Assembly (NCBI RefSeq): GCF_000220395.1
Contig: NW_004086149.1
Coordinates: 1-29,072, forward strand
Reading direction: 5' to 3'
Length of the DNA: 29,072 bases
Source: Ichthyophthirius multifiliis
Lineage: Eukaryota > Ciliophora > Oligohymenophorea > Hymenostomatida
Part shown: in pieces, positions 21,893-29,072 of the stretch
Layout of the letters: every line of letters begins with the position of its first letter
Position numbering within the stretch: position 1 is the first letter of the stretch
Program-made: the position numbers and the translations under genes
Notes under the pieces: model-generated
The model's database searches: none
What the model saw: only the letters and a program-made list of their open reading frames with translations
Told to the model about the DNA's origin: nothing

Positions 21893-22743
21893 ATTTTATT
21901 TGTTTGTTTGTTTTTTTATTTTTGTTTTTTTTTTTTGAAGGTTTTATATTTTATAATGTTGAATTTTGTTAATAATATAAATATATTGTATTAATTTTTT
22001 TTAATTTTTAATATAAAAATTGAAATTAAAAAAAAAAAAAAAATTATATTATTTATGTATTTACCTCACAAAAATTCTGTTATTTTTATATGTGTTTTTT
22101 TTTTTTTTTTTAATATAAAAAAAATATTTACTTCTTTCAATTATCAATATTTTTATTTTTAAATTTAAATTTAAAATAAAAATATTCGAAAATTCTGTTA
22201 ATATTTTGTTTTGTTTTAATTTTCTATATACAGTTAAATTAAAATTAAATTAATTAATATTTAAATATTAGAAAAAAATAAAAAAAATATTTAATTTTTA
22301 ATATAAATAAAACACAACATAAATAAAATTAAGTTTAATTTTATTTTTTTAAAAAATATTAAAAAAAAAAAAAAAAATGGGAAAAAAAAAAAATAAAAAA
22401 TTTTAAAATGCTTAAAATTATTTTTATTATGAAAAAAAAAATGTATATATTATATATATATATATATTAATTTAATTAAATAATATATTTAAATATAAAT
22501 ATTATTTTTATAATAAAAAAATTAATTAAAAAAAAAAAAAACGTTAAGGATAAATAAATAAAAATATATTAAACAAATAAAAAGGGATCTATAATTATAT
22601 GTGTATTAATATAAAAATTTATATATATAAGCTTTAATATAAAATTTATTATATAATTATAAAATTTATTTTGTTTAAATAAAAATCAACAACTAAAAAA
22701 AAAAATTAAAAATTAAATAAAATATATATTTTATAAAGGTAAA
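21893..22743. other. divergent intergenic region
   Basis: About 850 bp between the cyclin start (-) and the C2 gene start (+), almost entirely A/T with several poly-A and poly-T runs of 12-15. It must carry both promoters. No motif is recognisable. Confidence 0.65.
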
Positions 22744-23151
22744 ATGAATATATATGTTCAGCCATTTAAAGCTATATTAAATAATAACTAAACTATAGTA
22801 AATTCGAAGCCATATTACGTAATTGTATTTCGTTTAGGAACTTAGCAAATAAAAAAGACATAAGCTGTCTAAGGTAATAAATATGAGCCGTAATGGAATG
22901 AACAAATACATTTTTAAAAGAATAATGAAAACTTTATAGAAATAAGATTAATATCAATTGATAATCCTAAAAGTTAATAAGGATAATTATTAGGTTTAGC
23001 TTTGATAAATATAAATTAGGCACTTATTAATGAAGAGTAATGGTATGAATTAAAAAATAATGATTTGTGTATAGGAAAAGTTTTATTAAAGATTTTTTAT
23101 TAAAATTAATAAATTTAATAACAATAATTAAAAAGAATTGATAATTAATAC

Positions 23152-23185
<34 letters not shown>

Positions 23186-23801
23186 TTAATAATAATAATA
23201 ATAATATAATAGTTTAGTTAATAACTAAAATAATTGCTTTACATTAAAAAATGCTTAATTTAATGATAAATATCATGAAATATCAATACCTTTTTAATAA
23301 TAATAATAAATTTAATTATTAAATAATAATTATATTCATAGAAATAAATAAAATATTTCTAATTTTAGTAAATAATTTAAAGTAGGTATATTTTAAGAAT
23401 AAGAATAAAATTAAAGATTCTAAAAAATTAGAAGTAAAAGTACACTTAATTTTAATAATGATAATTCTTATTAAATATAACACTAATATAATAAATAACT
23501 ATTTCCTTTAAAAGATTAACTATTTTTGTAAAGAAGACCGAATTTTTATTCAAACAAGCATAAAGATTAAAATATATATAATGGATAAAATTTTGGTCAT
23601 TAATACAATTTATTATATAATTAGTAAGATGACTTTTAAAATAAACGTAGTTCAAGGTAAAATAATAATTTTCCATTGGCTAATATTGATATTAATTAGT
23701 AATATGATATGTAATATAACTAGTATTTTTAATAATAAAATGGTTAGTATTTTTATAATTAAAACTAAAGAGATAATTCTCTAAAATAAACTTATTGTTG
23801 A
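22744..23801 (+). CDS. C2-domain protein with Gln/Asn-rich tail
   Basis: Start ATG 22744; stop TGA 23799-23801. Residues 1 to about 130 form a C2 domain: PYYVIVFRLGTQQIKKT, YEPQWNEQIHF, FIEIRLISIDNP, GLALINI and EQWYEL are its typical strand and loop signatures. C2 domains bind membranes or proteins. The usual Asp in the D-P-Y loop is Lys here (SKPYY), and only one Asp remains in the second loop, so calcium coordination is unlikely. A Gln-rich linker and an in-frame (AAT)n repeat lead to a tail of about 190 residues rich in Q, N, Y and S (RRPNFYSNKHKDQNIYNGQ, YDMQYNQYFQQQNGQYFYN). The tail reads one base out of phase with the C2 part; the missing base lies in or next to the repeat, near 23150-23212. 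I infer a single gene from the continuous composition. Confidence 0.83.
23150..23211 (+). repeat. (AAT)n microsatellite within the C2 gene
   Basis: A nearly perfect AAT run, with one ATT and a final ATA interruption, coding asparagines between the C2 domain and the tail. The reading frame changes by one base in or beside it. Confidence 0.9.
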
Positions 23802-24396
23802 TAATATCAAATATATTAAGAATATATTTTTAAGCATTATATCATTATTTATTATTAGTAAATAATTATTATATTAAAATAATAATATATATAATCAAAA
23901 ATATAAAATAAAATAAAGTTTACTTTAATTATATGCTTAATATTACTATATTATACTTAAAATACAAAAAAATATGCATATTCCAATAGACAAGAATTAA
24001 ATAATTTTCTATATATACTTGATAATTTGATTAAAATTTACATAATAACTTAAACTGATCTATTTTTTTTAAAAAAAAAATTATGTAGTTTTGTGCAATT
24101 TTTATTTGAATTTATGTTTGTTTATTGTTATTTAAATTGTATGTATATTGTATTATATTATTAATTATAAATTTTCCATATAATAGCTTTTTTTAGAATT
24201 AATAATGTATAAAATTATTAAATTAATAGATTTTAAATAAATTAATATGTCTTTAAATGAAAATATTATAAATAATATATATTACCTCTTTAAAGGAATT
24301 AAAAAAAAAAAAAAAATTATAAAATAATTATATATATTATAATTTTCCTTATTTTATTTATAATTACTTATTTATATAAATTAAACAAACAAAAAA
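23802..24396. other. convergent intergenic region
   Basis: About 600 bp of A/T-rich DNA between the 3' ends of the C2 gene and the HMG-CoA lyase gene. No coding signal or RNA gene seen. Confidence 0.65.
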
Positions 24397-24872
24397 TCAT
24401 AAAAAGCACATATTTTCTCTCCCCAATAATTAAGTAATATCTTATCCAATTTTAATAATTTTATCTAAATCAACTCCAGTTTAAACACCTAATTCATTTA
24501 AGCAATAAACTACATTTTCAGTACAAACATTTCCTGCTTACGTTTTAGCATAAGGACACCCTCCTAACCCTGCAATACTAGTGTCTATAACTGAAATATT
24601 GTTTTCTAAGGCTATAAATATATTTTCAATAGCTTTATCATATGTATCATGAAAATGGGCTGCTAATTGATTTACTGGGATAACTTTTTTAACCTCTTGG
24701 AGCATTTTTTAAGTTTTTTCAGGTGTACCTATACCTATAGTATCACCTAGACTTATTTCATAACATCCTAAGTCATATAGACTTTTACTTACTTCGGCTA
24801 CTATTTAAGGATTCACATCTCCTTAATATGGACAACCTAATACAGTCGAAACATATCTAAAAAAACAATAAA

Positions 24873-24953
<81 letters not shown>

Positions 24954-25711
24954 TTTTTTTATTTTTTATAAAATAAGCAATAAAAACAAAAAAAGACCAA
25001 TAAAATAAATTAATTATTGCTTTTTTTTTTTTTTTTTCTTTGATTAATTTTTTTTTGTTTGAAATAAAAAATATAATATAATATTAAAATTTTACTAAAA
25101 AAAAATACTTATATATATTACCCTCTAAATTTTATATTATTTAATTTAGCCTTTTCTGTAACTTCTTTAAATCTTTAAATACTCTCTTAAATTGTACAAT
25201 TTATATTTTTTTAGTAAATGTTTCAGAGGCAGCTCCAAATATAGCAATTTCTTTAACTCCAACTTCTATAGCTTAATCTAATCCTTTTATATTAGGAACT
25301 AAACATGGATAAGACAATTTCGAAATTTTATTTATTCCTTTATATACTTCTATATTATCACTCATCTATATATATATTATATACATATATATACTATTTA
25401 ATTATTTATAAATATATATACATGTTTTTATAAATTATATATTTATATATTACTTAAGGAACCCATTTAGGTGATACAAAACTTGTACATTCAACTACTT
25501 TTAGACCTGTTTATGATAAAGAATTGATTAGCCGTATTTTTTCAGATGTTTAGAGGATTTTCGGCTCATTTTAGAGACCGTCGCGAGGTCCTACTTCTAC
25601 TATTTTAACAAATGGAGGTAATATAATTCCGTTTTAGTTTATTTTTTATTTGAATTTTTTTAATAGAATTTAAATATTTTCGAATCTTGTTTATTTGGCT
25701 AATTTTTACAT
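24397..25711 (-). CDS. HMGCL: hydroxymethylglutaryl-CoA lyase
   Basis: Cleaves HMG-CoA to acetyl-CoA and acetoacetate, the last step of leucine breakdown and ketone-body synthesis. Exons 25711-25454, 25365-25122 and 24856-24397 encode 320 residues, close to the family's usual 300-325. Signatures are nearly complete: [13 protein letters not shown] with catalytic Arg-Asp, [56 protein letters not shown] with the two metal-binding His, GLGGCPYA with the catalytic Cys, and AGNVCTEN with the metal-binding Asn. The first 28 residues are basic with a single acid, consistent with a mitochondrial presequence; the C-terminus (MCFL) has no peroxisomal signal. Introns are 88 nt and 265 nt; the second contains a long AT repeat. 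The family motif TKKN(I)NC is broken by one missing A in a 7-base run at 25206-25212, almost certainly a sequence error given the intact flanks. Confidence 0.98.
24878..24950. repeat. (AT)n microsatellite inside an HMG-CoA lyase intron
   Basis: An uninterrupted AT run of about 70 bases within the 265-nt intron 25121-24857. The same intron also holds a long poly-T tract at about 25021-25037. Confidence 0.9.
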
Positions 25712-25800
25712 TTTTTTATTATAATATATATATATATATATATTTAGGTTTTTTTATTATTATAAAATATTTTTTTGTTTTATTTAAAAATAAAATATAA
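25712..25800. promoter_or_regulatory. short shared promoter region of two divergent genes
   Basis: Only 89 bp separate the start codon of HMG-CoA lyase (-) from that of the receptor gene (+). The spacer contains an (AT)n run at about 25722-25743 and an otherwise plain A/T sequence. Both core promoters must lie here or within the genes. No specific element can be recognised. Confidence 0.5.
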
Positions 25801-26753
25801 ATGTAATATTTTAAACATGATGTTTTGCTTTTATTATTAATTTGCTTAATTTCATGTATATCATGTTTAATTATTATAATTTACTATATAATAGCCAAAA
25901 AATAACGCTCTTTTGCATTTGATTTGATTTTAATGCTTATGATAGCTGATTTTGTATATTCATCAGTAGGATTATTCCGTACTATATATATGTATTTTGA
26001 TTCTTAGGAAAAAATTGGGCAAATTCAATGTTATATGGTTGCTTTTTTAATATAAATGAGTATGTTTTCATCATTTAATGCCACTATATGTGTATCTTAT
26101 TCATTATATTAGTAATTAGTGAAGAGAATATAGATATATAAGGAAAATCCGTTAACGTTATATTGAAAATTCATATATTTAGGACATTTTTTTTACACTA
26201 TATTGATTCTTTTTTTTAATTTGATAGAAAATACGGAACCTTTTGGAAATACTTTTTGTTATTTTTCTAATAAAAAATGGAAGCTTTTATATAGCTTGAT
26301 AATACAATATTTTTTAGTTGTTTTTATGAATATTATTTTCATTGTTTTATGTGTATTTTCTTATAAAAAAATAAAGAAAACTTTAAATATGTAAGCTTAT
26401 TGGATACATTTAGACTTTTTATATACCCTTTCCTTGTTTTTTTAGTATAGGGTGCATATGTATTGGGAAATCTTTTTAATTCTAAATATTAAAAAATAAT
26501 ATATTTCGGACATATTTTATGCAATTTAAAAGAATTTTTAAATTTTTTTACTTATATTGAATTTTATACGAAAATTATTTGCAGTTCATTATAAGTAAAT
26601 AAATATTGCTTTAAAAAAGAAAATACTATAAAATAAAAAATTAGTACAGTTTAAATGCTTTCTGTACCATATTCTTTATAAATATCGAGTGGAATTTATT
26701 TAGATGAAGATTAAAATAATTAATATGAAAATTAAAATCAACTTTTTTAATGA
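25801..26753 (+). CDS. seven-transmembrane receptor, cAMP-receptor-like GPCR
   Basis: A membrane receptor of the G-protein-coupled type. Start ATG 25801; final stop TGA 26751-26753. Seven hydrophobic segments are visible in order: TM1 (VLLLLLICLISCISCLIIII), TM2 (FAFDLILMLMIADFVYSSVG), TM3 after the conserved Cys in IQCYMVAF, TM4 (IYLGHFFYTILILFF), an extracellular loop with Cys in NTFCYF, TM5 (IIQYFLVVFMNIIFIVL), TM6 (TFRLFIYPFLVFLVQGAYV) and TM7 (HILCNLKEFLNFFTYIEFY), then a hydrophilic tail of about 65 residues. The TM3 and loop-2 cysteines fit the usual disulphide. The order and loops best resemble class E/cAMP-receptor-like GPCRs of protists. Two defects occur: an in-frame TGA at 26164-26166 (codon 122), where TM4 would carry Trp, and one missing A in the 7-base run 26365-26371. 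It may be a pseudogene, contain sequence errors, or read the TGA. Confidence 0.75.
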
Positions 26754-26786
26754 ATTTATAAAAAGAAATATATAAATTTATATACA

Positions 26787-26796
<10 letters not shown>

Positions 26797-26833
<37 letters not shown>

Positions 26834-26862
26834 TTAATTAATTAATTAATTAATTAATTATC
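26797..26862. repeat. (AT)n followed by (TTAA)n tandem repeat
   Basis: An AT run passes directly into eight or so TTAA tetramers just downstream of the receptor gene. No coding role is apparent. Confidence 0.9.
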
Positions 26863-28116
26863 TATAATTTTATCTTATTTATATTCATAATTTGATTTTT
26901 TTTATTTTGTGTGTAATAGTTTTTTTTTTATTATTACAAATTTTTTTAATATCTTAAAAAAAAAAAATTCTAATTACTGAATTATTGAAAGTAATAATTT
27001 AAAATAAAATATTATATTTTTAAATATTAATTTTATATTTTTTTTTTATAAATTTTTATTTTTATTTTTTTAAAAAATAATATTTTTTATAAAATAATCT
27101 TAATATTATAAAAATATATTTAAATAATTTTATAATTTATTATAATAAACATCTTTAGAGAATATGTTTAAATTTTAATATTAATTATAATTTTTATTTT
27201 TTAAGTATTCTTTATAATATTTTTATTTATTTTTGACTTTATCAATATATATATTTTTTATATGAATAAAATTATTGATTATTTTATACATATTTATTTA
27301 TAAGTATATTATGTTTGTAGTTGATTTATTATTTATTATTTTTTTTTTATAATAAATTATTTAACATATATTTATACTTTTAAATTAATTATTAATTTTA
27401 GATTTAATAATTAATTTATTAATATTTTTCTATAAAAAAATTAATGTTTTTATTTTATTATTATTATATTATTTTAATTTAATTTTGATTTATTGATATT
27501 TTAATTTTTTTTATTTCTTTTAATAATTTATTTTATTTTAAAAACAATTTTTTGTATTTATATTATTTATTATTTTTTTTAAATATTTATTCTATTCAAT
27601 TATATCAATTATTACTATTAATTTTCTAAATAAAAAAATATTAAATATATATTTTATAATTACTTTTAAGTTTATATTATTATATTATACTGATTTTACT
27701 TGTTTTTAATTAAAAAAAAAGATTTAAATAAATTATATTTCATTTTATATATTTTTAAAAATTTAATTAAAAAGGTCAATTTTATAAACTGTATAAATTA
27801 AAAGTAAAAAAAAAAGATGAATTCCATAAAACTAAATATAAACAAACAAGAAATTAATAATAATAAATAATAAAGCTAATGTATTATAATATATTTATAA
27901 CATTATTAAAAATATTAATAATTAACCTTAAATATTAGAAAAATTATTAACAATTATTAATAAATATATAAGAATAAACATAAAAAATATATTTATAAAA
28001 TATTCTATTGAATACATAGGTATATATTTTAATTAACATTTTTTTTATATTTGTTTTATGTACTATTCTATTTTTATTTTAATTTATTATCAAATAAAAA
28101 ATTATTAAACTAAAAG
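26863..28116. other. AT-rich region upstream of the zinc-finger gene
   Basis: Mostly plain A/T. An ATG at 27817 opens a short Asn/Lys-rich frame (MNSIKLNINKQEINNNK) that could be the first exon of the zinc-finger gene, but I could not find a splice arrangement that joins it in phase. Otherwise no gene is seen. Confidence 0.5.
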
Positions 28117-28654
28117 ATACAAGAACTAGAAGAAGATAAAACTGAATTAATTTTAAAAATATAAAGGCTAGAGGTTTTATATTTAATTTAAGAATAGAAT
28201 TTATATTTTATATTTATTGTATATTCTGATTTAAAAATATAATTAACCAAAATAGAAATTTAATTATGATGATCCTAATAGTTAGTTTTATCTAATAGAT
28301 AAAAAATAAAAAAGACTAAGAAGAACTGCTAATAAGATTTAAAGATAATTTTAATGTAATTTTAAAGATTGTTTAAAATCATATGGGTATTTTTTGTTTG
28401 TTTTTTTTAAATTAAATATTTATAATATATATATATATTTTAAACTAACTATAATAATGCTTTGAAGATCTGAGGGTTCATTATAATTGCATATTAAATT
28501 AAAACACTAGAATAAAGACTTTAATGGTATTTTTAAAAATAAATTAATTAATTATATATTTATATAATTAATAAAATATATATTTATTTTCTATATAGAT
28601 GATGATGAATAAAATATTTACTTTTAATAAAAAGAAAAAAAATATTTTAAATGA
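28117..28654 (+). CDS. C2H2 zinc-finger protein, 5' end unresolved
   Basis: Four exons join in phase: 28117-28173, 28256-28386, 28468-28526 and 28599-28654 (TGA 28652-28654), separated by GT...AG introns of 82, 81 and 72 nt. The product ends with one textbook C2H2 finger split by an intron: FQCNFKDC, then LKSYGSEGSLQLHIKLKH, spacing C-x4-C-x12-H-x4-H. It is preceded by a basic stretch (KKQKRLRRTANKIQRQ) and a short coiled coil (KIQELEEDKTELILKIQRLE), and followed by an acidic/Gln-rich C-terminus (NDDDEQNIYFQQ). A nuclear DNA- or RNA-binding role is typical of the family, but a single finger gives no target. The start codon is missing from this model; the first listed exon may extend upstream and a first exon near 27817 is possible. 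Confidence 0.8.
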
Positions 28655-29072
28655 AAAAAAAAAATTTTATGATAAAAAAATAAAAATATTTTTTATTTTA
28701 TTTTTGTTTTTATTATCTTAGGAATTTTATTTATTATAATATATTTTATATCTTATAATTTTAATATATTTTATTAAAATAATAAAGAAAAATTCTTTTT
28801 TTAAAATATAAATTTATTTTATAAATTATAAATGAATATTATTATAAAAATAAACTATAAATATATTATTATTATATTTTTTTAAAAAAGTTAATAATTT
28901 TTAAATTTATATAATAAAATTTATTTTTAAAATCAATATTTTTTATTTAAATATAATAGGTAATATAATTATATTATTAATTATTTTAAGATTTTTAAAT
29001 TTTTTTAATTTTTAAAATAGCTTTTAATTATTATTTTTAAAGATTCTTGTTTTTTTTTTTTTTTTTTTGTTT
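28655..29072. other. AT-rich right end without recognisable gene
   Basis: Plain A/T sequence ending in a poly-T run of about 18 bases. No coding or RNA signal seen. Confidence 0.6.

Noticed and set aside
21554-21972. Two consecutive plus-strand ORFs of 66 and 73 codons
   Set aside because: Both are antisense to exon 1 of the cyclin gene, which has a full domain match on the minus strand.
23452-23784. Overlapping ORFs on both strands
   Set aside because: Shadows of the Gln/Asn-rich tail of the C2 protein, which reads better in a third frame ending at 23801.
26119-26182. A GT...AG interval that would remove the in-frame TGA of the receptor as an intron
   Set aside because: The 64-nt interval, and shorter alternatives of 32 and 28 nt, are not multiples of three and would put TM4 out of the frame that clearly continues after the TGA.
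1-29072. CRISPR arrays, rRNA and tRNA genes
   Set aside because: No spaced identical repeats, and no GC-richer cloverleaf-like or rRNA-like islands were seen; all regular repeats are mono-, di-, tri- or tetranucleotide microsatellites.

Overview
The window is nuclear DNA from a ciliate. It is extremely AT-rich, full of AT, AAT and poly-A/T tracts, and its real genes stay open only if TAA and TAG are read as glutamine and TGA is the only stop. Introns are short GT...AG types, mostly 41-90 nt. This code is established for Tetrahymena, Paramecium and relatives. The extreme AT bias resembles Ichthyophthirius multifiliis, but the species is my inference. A standard-code ORF search shows almost none of the gene content, so all genes below were read by eye with the ciliate code and introns removed.

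Layout, left to right: a gene-poor left end with one possible exon; an ankyrin-repeat protein (+, 1807-2595); an AMPK beta subunit (-, 2911-4667, six exons) with a long glutamine tract; a coiled-coil protein (-, 5148-6380); a large helical protein of unknown family (-, 7342-9774); a VPS9-domain protein, a probable Rab5-type GEF (-, about 9771-12718); a RING plus TRAF-type zinc-finger E3 ligase (+, 13764-15318); more than 2 kb with no recognisable gene; a doubtful membrane-protein ORF (+, 17636-18523); another 2 kb gene-poor stretch; a mitotic A/B-type cyclin with a KEN box (-, 20554-21892); a C2-domain protein with a Q/N-rich tail (+, 22744-23801); HMG-CoA lyase (-, 24397-25711); a seven-TM receptor resembling cAMP-receptor-type GPCRs (+, 25801-26753); and a C2H2 zinc-finger protein (+, about 28117-28654).

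These are independent eukaryotic genes, not an operon: energy sensing (AMPK), ketogenesis and leucine breakdown (HMG-CoA lyase), endosomal traffic (VPS9), ubiquitin transfer (RING), cell cycle (cyclin) and signalling (C2, GPCR). HMG-CoA lyase and the receptor are divergent with only 89 bp between their start codons.

Several well-conserved genes carry single-base frameshifts, nearly always inside runs of A/T and nearly always one base short. The ankyrin, AMPK beta and cyclin genes have none. This looks like homopolymer undercalling in the assembly rather than gene decay. The most notable single observation is an in-frame TGA in the receptor where TM4 would be expected to carry a tryptophan.
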